Source: an uncultured Verrucomicrobiae bacterium
Lineage (GTDB): Bacteria > Verrucomicrobiota > Verrucomicrobiia > Verrucomicrobiales > Akkermansiaceae
Direction of reading: 5' to 3'
Length of the DNA stretch: 6,794 nt
NCBI GenBank assembly: GCA_937957985.1
Contig: CALGOH010000255.1
Location: 1 to 6,794 of the forward strand
Within the stretch, counting starts at the first letter, position 1. The number at the start of each line of letters is the position of its first letter. The notes below the pieces were generated by a model. The model was given only the letters and a program-made list of their open reading frames with translations, was not told the DNA's origin and ran no database searches. A program made the translations under genes and the position numbers. Positions 1 to 6,463 of the stretch are shown here, one piece after another.

Positions 1-241
1 GTGCCCACTGGCGGGCCAGGGCCCACTCGACGACGAAGATCGCGGGCTGGGCCAGCACGGTGCGCTTGAGGCGCTCGGCGGCCTCCCCGCCGTCTTGGGC
101 GAAGAGCGTGTCGCGCAGGTCTTCGCCGAGCAGCGGCAGCAGTTTCTCCGCACAGTAATCGATGTCCTCGCGGTAGCCCGGCTCGGCATCGTAGAGGTCC
201 TTGGTCATCCCCGGGTGCTGCGCGCCCTGACCGGGGAACAT
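1..241 (-). other. Acyltransferase domain, N-terminal part only
   Basis: After a linker of about 95 residues following the KS, the protein reaches VWMFPGQGAQHPGM (ending at M1220), the diagnostic start of PKS acyltransferase domains. It continues through LKRTVLAQPAIFVVEWALARQW before the window stops. The GHSxGE nucleophile motif and the YASH/HAFH-type specificity region would lie just beyond the edge. Malonyl versus methylmalonyl preference therefore cannot be judged. Confidence 0.88.
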
Positions 242-3200
242 CCACACCAGTTCGGGCTCGGCGGTCGCGGCCTCGGCGGTGGTGAATTCCTTCGTCCGGA
301 GCTTCTCCGCGAGCGACGCCCAGTCGCGGGCCACCACCGCGGCCCGGCGGGCCATCGGCTTGCGGCCCAGCGCCATCGTGCGGGCGGCGGCGGCGTAGTC
401 GGAGGCGTCCGCCTGCCCGGCATGCGCCGCCAGACGTTCGGCCATCTCGGTCACCGCCTCGTCGCTGCGCCCGGAAAGCAGCCACACGCGCTCGTCCTCC
501 GGACTCTCCGGCGTCACATCGCGCGGCGCTTCCTCGAGGATGACGTGGGCGTTGGTGCCACCGACGCCGAAGGAGCTGACCCCCGCACGGCGCGGCGTTT
601 CTCCGTCGCGGTTCCACTCACGGAGACGGTCGTTCACGAAGAACGGCGAGCTGTCGAAGTCGATGCGGGGATTCGGCTTCTGGAAATGGAGGACCGGTGG
701 AAGTTCGCCGTGTTCGAGCGACAGCGCGGTCTTGATCAGGCCGCACACACCGGCGGCGGTGTCGAGGTGGCCGAGGTTCGACTTCAGTGATCCGATCGCG
801 CAGAAGGCCTTGTCGGCGGTCGCCTGGCGGAAGGCCTGGGTGAGGGCGGTGATCTCGATCGGATCGCCCAGCGGCGTCGCCGTGCCGTGGGCTTCGACGT
901 AGCTGATCGTGCGCGGATCCACGCCGGCGTCGAGATGCGCGCGGCGGATCGCGTCGGCCTGACCGTCCACGCTCGGCGCGGCGTAGCTGTGCTTCACGCC
1001 GCCGTCGTTGTTCATGCCGAAGCCACGAACCACGGCATGAATGTGGTCGCCGTCGCGCACCGCGTCCTTGAGGCGCTTGAGCAGGACGCAGCCGGCGCCG
1101 TTTGAAAAGACGGTGCCGGAGCTGTCGGCATCGAAGGGCCGGCAATGACCGTCGCGCGAGAGCATGCCGCCCTCCTCGTGATGATAGCCGCGCTTCTGCG
1201 GCACGGTCACCGTGACACCGCCCGCCAGCGCCATGTCGCACTGACCGGTCCGCAATGCCATCGCCGCGTGGGAGACGGCCACCAGCGAACTCGAGCACGC
1301 GGTCTGCACCGTCAGGCTCGGGCCCTTCAGGTTCAGCTTGAACGCCACCCGCGTCGCGAGGTGGTCCTTGTCGTTGCCGAACTCGACCTGCAGCGCGCCG
1401 ACCTGCGCCTCGGCGAGATGGCGGCGGTGCATTTCCGGATCGGAAAGGATGTGGTGAGGAAGATAGGTGTCGTAATAGCAGCCGGCATAGACGCCGATCC
1501 GGCCGCCCTCGGCCTCGGCGTTGTCGGGCACGTAGCCAGCGCGCTCGATCGCCTCCCAGCACAGTTCGAGAAACACGCGCTGCTGCGGGTCGATGATCTC
1601 CGCCTCGCGCGGGATGATCCCGAACAGCCCGCCGTCGAGTCCCTCGTAGACCTCCGGATCGAGCAGGCCGCGGGCCCGGACGAAAGCCGGGTCATCGGCC
1701 GGGCCGGGCACGTCGAGTTCCTCGGCCGGGAAATGGGTGATCGATTCGAACCCGTCGCGGAGATTCGCCCACAACTCTTCGGGCGACGAGGCACCCGGCA
1801 GGCGCACCGCCATCCCGACGATCGCCAGGGCCTGGTCGTCGTCGGTGCCGGTGGAGGCCGCCGTCACCTCGGTGGTGAGCTGCTGCCGCTGCTTTCCGCG
1901 GACGAGTGCGGCCTGCGCCTCGACCGTCGGGTTCTCGAACATCCGCACGAGCTCGAACCTCCGGCCGAAGGCCCGCTGGACCTTCGCATGGACGCGCACC
2001 AACTGCAGCGAAGTGCCGCCGAGATCGACGAACCGATCGTGGCGGCCGACGCTTTCCAGACCGAGCACCCCGGCCCAGATCGATGCGATGGTTTCCTCGT
2101 CGTCGCCGTCCGGCGCGGCGTAGCGCTCGGAAATCTCGGGGCGGGGACGCACCGGATCGGCGGCCCATGCCATGATCGACGCGGCATCGGCAAGCTCGTT
2201 CGCCATCGTGGCCACCACCGCGGGGTCGACCAGCGGCGTGGTCACGGCGTTGGCCGTCCGCCGGGTCGTGCGGACCGCGGTCGGCACCAGCGGACACGAC
2301 TCCGCCTCCCTCGCATCGATCAGGCGCATGCCGTCCTCCCAGCGGCCCTTGATGCCCTCGAGGAAATCCTTCACCGGCTGGTTGCGCCCGGTGTCGTTGA
2401 ACCAGATGGCGACCTCGGAAAGCCCCAGGTGCACGGCGGTCTCACCGAGATGGCGCAGCATGCGCTGCTCGACGCCCTTGCCGAGCGCGCGGCAGCTCAG
2501 GAGAAAGGTCTCCGCCCACAACCGCCCGCCGTCCTCGCGGGTACACATCAGGCCGACGGTGCCGTAGTCGCCGAAGCGGTCGCTCACCTTCACCAACCGG
2601 GCGCGCATGCCCCGGCAGAAGCGCTCGAGCGTCGCCTCGTCGCGCGGCTGCGGGCAGGCGTTGAACTGGTTGGTCCGCTGCGTGAGCTGGCTGGCGCGGG
2701 AAAGATCATCCTCGGTCACCGGCACGATCTCCATCTTGAGGTCGAGGCTTTCGATGAACTGCTCGTAGCTCGAGGTCCGCTCGCGCAGGGCGAGACGCCG
2801 CGCCTCGTCGTGGTAGAAATCCGCGCGCCGCGCGTCGTCCTCGGAACGTTCGTCGAGGTCCAACACCCACAGGTGCCGCATGAAGCCAGGCAGGTCGGCA
2901 CTGTTTTCGGGAATGCGCAGCGCGAGCACCGCCGGCGCATTGGCGGCGATCTCCCCGATCTCCGCCGGGTTGTCGTCGAGGAAAATGAAGCTGTCGAGGC
3001 CGAGGTTCAGCCGTTCGGCGAGGCGGTGGAGGTTCGCGGACTTCGGGTCCCAGTTGACCATGCCGTCGACGAAGGCGTCGCGACCGATCACCATGTCCGG
3101 ATTCTCGCGGAACACCGCTTCCACGTCCTCGGGATGGTTCTTCGAGACGAGGCAAAGCAGATAACCCTCGGCACGCTTCTCGATGAGCTGGCGCTGGAAC

Positions 3201-3865
3201 TCGGCCCGGCCTTCATCGATCACCACGCCGGTCGGACCGGCCTCTCCGCAGACGCCGTTCCAGAGGGTGTTGTCGCAATCCACCGCGATCACCTTGAAAG
3301 GCCGGCGCAGCGAGGTGAGGACGCGACGGGCCAGCACCATGCCGAGCGCGGCGAAGGTCGTCTCGCGGTACGGCACGCAGGCGGCCTCCGATGCCTCGAC
3401 GTCGAACACATCGTCGAGACCATACAGGCGCAGCGCCTCGGAAGCGTCGATCAGATCGATTCCCGTCAGGGGCTTGAGCTGGTCGCGGAGATCCTCCGCG
3501 AAGACCTGCTCGATCTCCAGACGCTCTGCCGACGGACACAGGGCGATCATCGTCCGCCGGACGCCATGACCGGTGGACTCACCGACCGCGGCCGCCACTT
3601 CGCGAGCCGCCGAGCGGGCGCGGGCCGCATCGGTCGCACCGAGGTCGCAGGCGCGGACGAGCAGGAGATTGATCCCACCTTCATTGGTGGAAAGCAGGCT
3701 CGACGGGTCCAGCAGCGACTGCAGCACCTGATTGAACGGCGCGAATCGCAGGTCGACATCGAAGCCGAACATTCCGAGCGCCTTCGCAAAGAAGGGCTGC
3801 AAGGGCTCTGCGGTGAAAGTGGCGGCAACGCACGACCGCACGACCGGGATCTGGGGGGACGTCAT
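1..3865 (-). CDS. Modular polyketide synthase, glyceryl-loading FkbH-ACP-KS-AT (3' part missing)
   Basis: This frame stays open for 1288 codons from ATG 3865 to the window edge. An in-frame TAG lies ten codons upstream, and no other start codon falls between them. Order of domains: an FkbH N-terminal region (about 1-185, with FTAEPL and NQVLQSLLDPSSLLSTN); a HAD phosphatase core (motif I DCDNTLWNGV from D196, SKN at S241, FLDDNP at D297-D298); a GNAT-like part (RTNQFN from R397, LLSCRALGKGVE around C458) ending near 510; a carrier protein (about 583-660, DLGGTSL with the phosphopantetheine serine S619); a ketosynthase (about 683-1112) with the C857, H993 and H1033 triad in TACSSS, EAHGTATPLG and KSNLGH; and an acyltransferase start at PGQGAQHPGM (1211-1220), cut before its GHS motif. 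In known families, FkbH proteins dephosphorylate 1,3-bisphosphoglycerate and pass the glyceryl group to an ACP. Fused at the N-terminus before ACP-KS, this is the layout of a glyceryl starter module. The final product and the AT substrate cannot be read here. Confidence 0.95.
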   Translation of the reverse strand, partial: MTSPQIPVVRSCVAATFTAEPLQPFFAKALGMFGFDVDLRFAPFNQVLQSLLDPSSLLSTNEGGINLLLVRACDLGATDAARARSAAREVAAAVGESTGHGVRRTMIALCPSAERLEIEQVFAEDLRDQLKPLTGIDLIDASEALRLYGLDDVFDVEASEAACVPYRETTFAALGMVLARRVLTSLRRPFKVIAVDCDNTLWNGVCGEAGPTGVVIDEGRAEFQRQLIEKRAEGYLLCLVSKNHPEDVEAVFRENPDMVIGRDAFVDGMVNWDPKSANLHRLAERLNLGLDSFIFLDDNPAEIGEIAANAPAVLALRIPENSADLPGFMRHLWVLDLDERSEDDARRADFYHDEARRLALRERTSSYEQFIESLDLKMEIVPVTEDDLSRASQLTQRTNQFNACPQPRDEATLERFCRGMRARLVKVSDRFGDYGTVGLMCTREDGGRLWAETFLLSCRALGKGVEQRMLRHLGETAVHLGLSEVAIWFNDTGRNQPVKDFLEGIKGRWEDGMRLIDAREAESCPLVPTAVRTTRRTANAVTTPLVDPAVVATMANELADAASIMAWAADPVRPRPEISERYAAPDGDDEETIASIWAGVLGLESVGRHDRFVDLGGTSLQLVRVHAKVQRAFGRRFELVRMFENPTVEAQAALVRGKQRQQLTTEVTAASTGTDDDQALAIVGMAVRLPGASSPEELWANLRDGFESITHFPAEELDVPGPADDPAFVRARGLLDPEVYEGLDGGLFGIIPREAEIIDPQQRVFLELCWEAIERAGYVPDNAEAEGGRIGVYAGCYYDTYLPHHILSDPEMHRRHLAEAQVGALQVEFGNDKDHLATRVAFKLNLKGPSLTVQTACSSSLVAVSHAAMALRTGQCDMALAGGVTVTVPQKRGYHHEEGGMLSRDGHCRPFDADSSGTVFSNGAGCVLLKRLKDAVRDGDHIHAVVRGFGMNNDGGVKHSYAAPSVDGQADAIRRAHLDAGVDPRTISYVEAHGTATPLGDPIEITALTQAFRQATADKAFCAIGSLKSNLGHLDTAAGVCGLIKTALSLEHGELPPVLHFQKPNPRIDFDSSPFFVNDRLREWNRDGETPRRAGVSSFGVGGTNAHVILEEAPRDVTPESPEDERVWLLSGRSDEAVTEMAERLAAHAGQADASDYAAAARTMALGRKPMARRAAVVARDWASLAEKLRTKEFTTAEAATAEPELVWMFPGQGAQHPGMTKDLYDAEPGYREDIDYCAEKLLPLLGEDLRDTLFAQDGGEAAERLKRTVLAQPAIFVVEWALARQWA
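530..1819 (-). other. Ketosynthase domain of the first PKS module
   Basis: About residues 683-1112, the normal KS length of roughly 430 residues, from ALAIVGMAVRLPGA to GGTNAHVILEE. The nucleophile is C857 in TVQTACSSSLV. The two catalytic histidines are H993 in VEAHGTATPLGDP and H1033 in SLKSNLGHLDTAAG, where K1028 is also conserved. The domain therefore looks condensation-competent, rather than the KSQ or inactive type found in some loading modules. The GTAT variant of the usual GTGT does not affect a known catalytic residue. Because an acyltransferase follows in cis, this module does not look like a trans-AT type. Confidence 0.94.
1886..2119 (-). other. Acyl carrier protein domain following FkbH
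   Basis: About residues 583-660 of the synthase form a PP-binding domain. It reads ETIASIWAGVLGL, then a VGRHDRF loop, then DLGGTSLQLV, where S619 is the expected 4'-phosphopantetheine attachment serine. It ends in a RRFELVRMFENPTV helix typical of these domains. Its style (FxDLGGxSL) is closer to carrier domains of NRPS or hybrid lines than to the LGxDSL of classical type I PKS ACPs. Directly after an FkbH domain, it should carry the glyceryl thioester that the next ketosynthase accepts. The phosphopantetheinyl transferase encoded at 4090-4728 is the obvious candidate to activate it. Confidence 0.9.
2335..3310 (-). other. FkbH glyceryl transferase/phosphatase domain (HAD plus GNAT-like) of the PKS
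   Basis: This is the catalytic part of the N-terminal domain, about residues 186-510. The HAD nucleophile and acid/base aspartates are D196 and D198 in DCDNTL. Motif II is the serine in VSKN (S241), and the acidic metal-binding motif is LDDN at 297-299. The segment RTNQFN, then KVSDRFGDYGTVG, then ETFLLSCRALGKGVE is characteristic of FkbH proteins rather than of generic HAD phosphatases. A cysteine (C197) sits between the two motif I aspartates. Glyceryl-handling FkbH enzymes are thought to hold the glyceryl group as a thioester, and C197 is a candidate for that role by inference. There is no frameshift or missing key residue. FkbH also serves methoxymalonyl-ACP synthesis, but that normally uses free-standing proteins with companion dehydrogenases and a methyltransferase, none of which is visible here. 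Confidence 0.88.
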
Positions 3866-4089
3866 GGAATGGAGGGAAACAGTCTGAGAACGCCGCTAAG
3901 ACTGAGGTCGAATTTTTAAAAAATCAAGATAATCGGAACTTCCGGGAATAGCACCTTTCAAGGCGCAATCGACTCACAATCAGCCACTTGGGACGACATG
4001 ATGGCAAGACCTACGCGATTCCGTAGAGCCTGGATTTTTCGCTTCTCCGTGACAAGTCGCCGGGTTTTCGACCAGCGTGTGCCATCGCG
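3866..4089. promoter_or_regulatory. Divergent intergenic control region between PKS and phosphopantetheinyl transferase
   Basis: These 224 bases separate two divergently transcribed genes, so both promoters should lie here. The stretch 3911-3933 is strikingly AT-rich within GC-rich surroundings. It contains GATAAT (3928-3933), a 5/6 match to a sigma-70 minus-10 box for the plus-strand gene, but no good minus-35 box precedes it. Next to it, CGGAACTTCCG (3934-3944) is an 11-base palindrome overlapping a second one, TTCCGGGAA (3940-3948), a possible operator. Neither flanking gene has a clear Shine-Dalgarno sequence. Promoter assignment is inference; the base composition and palindromes are directly seen. 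Confidence 0.45.
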
Positions 4090-4728
4090 ATGGAAGGGGT
4101 GACGCTGCATCTCCTGAGCCCCGACTGGGATGAACCGGGCCGGCCCGAGGCCTTCCTGGATACCCGGGAAAGGGAGCGCGCCGGACGATTCGTTCGCGCG
4201 GCGGACGCCCGCCGCTGGATCGTCTTCCGGGCCAAGGCCAAGAAGGTCCTCGGCGATCATGCCGGCGGGGAGTTGCTCGAGTGGCGGGAGGGACCGGGCG
4301 GCAAGCCCCGCGTCGAGCTTCCGGGGCTGGAGTTCAATCTCAGCCACAGCGACCGGCTGGCGGCCCTGATCGTCTCCCTGGCGGGACCGGTCGGCGTCGA
4401 TCTCGAACCGTTCGACCGGGCGGCGGGGCTCATCGAGTGCGAGGACAGCTTCTGCCATCCCGATGAACTCGCAACCCTGCCGGCCGACCCCTTGCTTCGG
4501 GGTGAGCGGCTTCTCGAGTTGTGGACCGCGAAGGAAGCACTGCTGAAGGCGGTCGGCACCGGGCTCCAATTCCCCCCTACCGAAATGATGATCCGCGACG
4601 ATCGAGCAGAGGGCGGGCCCGCCGAATGCGAATCCTTTCATCTGCTGCGACCACGAATCCCGGCCGTGCCCGCCCACTGCCTGGCGGTCGCGGTACGCGA
4701 TTCCGTGACCGAGGTCCACCTGGCATGA
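4090..4728 (+). CDS. 4'-Phosphopantetheinyl transferase, Sfp type
   Basis: A 212-residue enzyme that transfers the phosphopantetheine arm of CoA to the conserved serine of carrier proteins in the cytoplasm. The family motifs appear in order: an N-terminal LDTRERERAGRF helix and an RRWIVFRAKAKKVLG segment; GKPRVE (from G71); FNLSHS (82-87); VGVDLEPFDRA (101-111) with the magnesium ligands D104 and E106; FCHPDE (121-126); and WTAKEALLKAVGTGL (from W145) with E149 and K153. Its length is normal for the Sfp family. ATG 4090 is the only start after an in-frame TAG at 4024. It is divergent from the PKS across 224 bases, which suggests that it activates the PKS carrier domains. It could also serve other carrier proteins of the cell. 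No key residue is missing. Confidence 0.93.
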   Translation: MEGVTLHLLSPDWDEPGRPEAFLDTRERERAGRFVRAADARRWIVFRAKAKKVLGDHAGGELLEWREGPGGKPRVELPGLEFNLSHSDRLAALIVSLAGPVGVDLEPFDRAAGLIECEDSFCHPDELATLPADPLLRGERLLELWTAKEALLKAVGTGLQFPPTEMMIRDDRAEGGPAECESFHLLRPRIPAVPAHCLAVAVRDSVTEVHLA

Positions 4729-4790
4729 GATCGACAGATCGATGCTTCGATGAGACCATGGACCCGTCGGCGATGCCTCCGAATCGAAAG

Positions 4791-6041
4791 ATGGACACCA
4801 TCCAGTTCCACTGTCCCGCCTGTGACAAGCGGCTGAAGGTTCCGTCTTCGGCGGCCGGCCAGCGCGGCCCCTGCCCGAGCTGCGGCGAGGAGATCGTCGG
4901 ACCCGAACCGGAGCTTGGCGTTCCACCGCGTCTCATCCGGGAGACGGCGCCGCCTCTTCAAGAGATCCCCTTTCCGGTGCCCGCGACCCGGAACGAACCC
5001 GAGCCATCGCCCGTTTCGCGGGCGCTCGACGTCTTCCGGCCGAGGGATGCGCCACCCGCGGCAGAGGCGGTACCCGAATCTCCGAAGGCTCCGCCGGTCG
5101 AAGATCCAATGCCCCGGACGGTCGTCCCCGCCCCCGCCCAGGTGGAGATGACCCAGGAACCGCAACGCCGGATCCGTCGGCTCTGGGCCGCGGTGTTCAT
5201 CCTCTCCTGCATCCTGTGTACCGTGCTCGCCTTCATCGGCGGCTACCTCACCGCCTTGAGCCGCTTCGAGGTCGGCGCGCCGATCTTCGCCCCGCCGTCC
5301 CCGAAGCCGCCCGCGCTCTCCGGGTTTTCCCTGCCGGACCCACCCCCGGCCATCGACCCCGCACCGGAGGAGGATGCGGAGCCGGTTCCCATCGACGACC
5401 CGACCGGGGATCACGACTCGCTCGACGCGCTCAAGGGATTCCTCAACGCCACGGATTGGGAAACGAGATCCGGTCACGTCGACGGGGTCTTCCGCGACGC
5501 GCTCAAGATCGCGGCCGAAGAGGAGGGTGACGGTCCGATCGAATTCATTGCGATCGAACCCACGCTGCTCGACGGCGATCTGCACCACTACCGGGTCAGC
5601 ACGTCAGGCCGGCCCGACGGCTTTCCCGTGACGCTGAGGAACGGGGAGAACGGGTGGAAGGTCGAGTGGCCCGCCTTCCACGAGTTCTCCACCGATCGAT
5701 TCGGCCGCTTCATCGCGGGCGAGCTGAGCGACACGGGCGAGTTCCGCGTCTTCCTCAAGCCCGCCGACGACCCGCAGCCCGCCTTCGCCGCCTACCAACT
5801 CACCTCGCCGGTCGGCGGTCACACCACCCTCGCCTACGCGTCGCGCTCGGCCGCGGCTTTTGCCAAGCTCACCGCCCTGCTGGAAAACGACCAGGTCCGG
5901 GATGATCCCCGCTACCAGGCCCTGCTCGCCCAGGACGGACTACCGCTGATCCTCGGTCTCCAGCGCAAGACCAGTTCCGATGGGAGGTCCTATGTCGAGA
6001 TCGACCGGGTCGTCACCGTCGGCTGGCTGACGCAGCCGTGA
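4791..6041 (+). CDS. Zinc-ribbon, single-TM protein of unknown function
   Basis: I do not recognise a named family. From ATG 4791 the protein has 416 residues. The N-terminus carries a zinc ribbon with CPAC (C8, C11) and CPSC (C28, C31). A long, low-complexity proline/glutamate-rich stretch follows (about 35-125). After RRIRR there is one transmembrane helix (about 131-156, LWAAVFILSC onward), and then a second proline-rich linker. The C-terminal domain runs from about 208 to 416 and opens with LKGFLNATDWETR. It alternates short beta-like segments such as YRVSTSG, WKVEWPAF and FRVFLKPAD, possibly an NTF2-like or similar fold. Earlier in-frame ATGs exist at 4725 (overlapping the upstream stop as ATGA), 4758 and 4773. 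The codons before 4791 use A/T in the third position far more than the rest, and the zinc ribbon usually begins such proteins, so 4791 is preferred. With positive residues before the helix, the ribbon should be cytoplasmic and the C-terminal domain outside. Confidence 0.82.
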   Translation: MDTIQFHCPACDKRLKVPSSAAGQRGPCPSCGEEIVGPEPELGVPPRLIRETAPPLQEIPFPVPATRNEPEPSPVSRALDVFRPRDAPPAAEAVPESPKAPPVEDPMPRTVVPAPAQVEMTQEPQRRIRRLWAAVFILSCILCTVLAFIGGYLTALSRFEVGAPIFAPPSPKPPALSGFSLPDPPPAIDPAPEEDAEPVPIDDPTGDHDSLDALKGFLNATDWETRSGHVDGVFRDALKIAAEEEGDGPIEFIAIEPTLLDGDLHHYRVSTSGRPDGFPVTLRNGENGWKVEWPAFHEFSTDRFGRFIAGELSDTGEFRVFLKPADDPQPAFAAYQLTSPVGGHTTLAYASRSAAAFAKLTALLENDQVRDDPRYQALLAQDGLPLILGLQRKTSSDGRSYVEIDRVVTVGWLTQP

Positions 6042-6064
6042 GGTCTACGCGGCTTTAGTGTACA

Positions 6065-6124
6065 GTGACGGTATTCCCCTGACAGTCGGGTCGGCTTCTA
6101 GCTGATCGAACCTCTCGCCGTCAC
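6065..6124. repeat. Seven-base inverted repeat GTGACGG / CCGTCAC
   Basis: GTGACGG at 6065-6071 is exactly complementary to CCGTCAC at 6118-6124, with 46 bases between them. It lies 24 bases after the stop codon of the zinc-ribbon gene. There is no T-run, and the loop is long, so it is not a convincing intrinsic terminator. It may be chance or a remnant of an inserted element. I see no other terminator for the upstream gene. Confidence 0.25.
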
Positions 6125-6145
6125 CAACTGCCAACTGCATGCCTG

Positions 6146-6185
6146 GCATCCTATTTTGGCATCCTATTTCTATTTTGCATCCTAT
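6146..6185. repeat. Three copies of GCATCCTAT in a short cluster
   Basis: GCATCCTAT occurs at 6146-6154, 6159-6167 and 6177-6185, all in the same orientation. The first two lie within near-identical 13-base units, GGCATCCTATTTT and GGCATCCTATTTC. A tandem CCAACTG pair (6124-6137) lies just upstream. The cluster sits in the 209-base gap between the zinc-ribbon gene and the hicB-like gene, 66 bases before the latter's ATG. It could be a binding site for the regulator that follows, since HicB proteins often control their own operon, or simply slippage-prone AT-rich DNA. Function is unknown. Confidence 0.5.
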
Positions 6186-6250
6186 GTGGGTATATGTGAT
6201 CGCTCTGGCCAGCCCTTGCATCGGGCTTCGCTTTCGTGCATCTTCCCGTC

Positions 6251-6463
6251 ATGGAAAAGGCGCTAACCCTCTCCGCCCGTCTCGTCAGGGATGGCGAATG
6301 GTTCCTTGCGTTCTCGCCCGAGTATCCCGAGGGCAACGGACAGGGACGCACCCCCGAAGAGGCCCTCGAATCGCTCCGCAAGTCGATTCTCCTGCTCATG
6401 GAGGACCGCCGCGCCGATGCCCGCGCCGCCGGCGACGAACTCATTCCCCTGGCCCTCGCGTGA
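6251..6463 (+). CDS. hicB: HicB-like antitoxin domain protein
   Basis: A 70-residue protein of the HicB/UPF0150 type. It begins with the beta strand pattern TLSARLVRDGEWFLAFSPEYPE. The family's signature turn, GNGQGRTPEEALESL, follows, and then an amphipathic helix RKSILLLMEDRR. In characterised HicAB systems this partial RNase-H-like fold binds and neutralises the HicA mRNA-cleaving toxin. No extra DNA-binding domain is visible, so the protein is of the short form. ATG 6251 is preferred because the family fold begins there; an in-frame ATG at 6236 would add only five residues. The stop codon overlaps a GTG that opens a truncated hicA-like reading frame. It could be a solitary antitoxin retained after loss of its toxin. 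Confidence 0.75.
   Translation: MEKALTLSARLVRDGEWFLAFSPEYPEGNGQGRTPEEALESLRKSILLLMEDRRADARAAGDELIPLALA

Noticed and set aside
618..1562. A 314-codon minus-strand open frame in a different register from the PKS
   Set aside because: It lies wholly inside the KS domain in another frame, and its translation is arginine-rich and low in complexity.
1145..3919. A 924-codon open frame on the plus strand opposite the PKS gene
   Set aside because: It is antisense to the FkbH-ACP-KS coding frame, whose conserved motifs are unmistakable. Its own translation is rich in Arg, His, Gly and Ala without any family motif, as expected for a GC-rich shadow frame.
3998..4102. A 34-codon plus-strand ORF (MMARPTRF...) in the divergent intergenic region
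   Set aside because: It is arginine-rich, has no ribosome-binding site, and overlaps the PPTase start. It could be a leader peptide, but nothing in the sequence supports that.
4521..4790. An N-terminal extension of the zinc-ribbon protein into the PPTase gene
   Set aside because: Most of it overlaps the conserved C-terminal motifs of the PPTase in another frame, and the codons just before 4791 lack the strong GC third-position bias of the real gene.
3958..4926. A 322-codon minus-strand open frame across the PPTase gene
   Set aside because: It is antisense to a gene with clear Sfp-family motifs, and I recognise no domain in its translation.
4638..5588. A 316-codon minus-strand open frame opposite the zinc-ribbon gene
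   Set aside because: It shadows the zinc-ribbon/TM gene; its composition is dominated by Arg and Gly and it has no recognisable motif.
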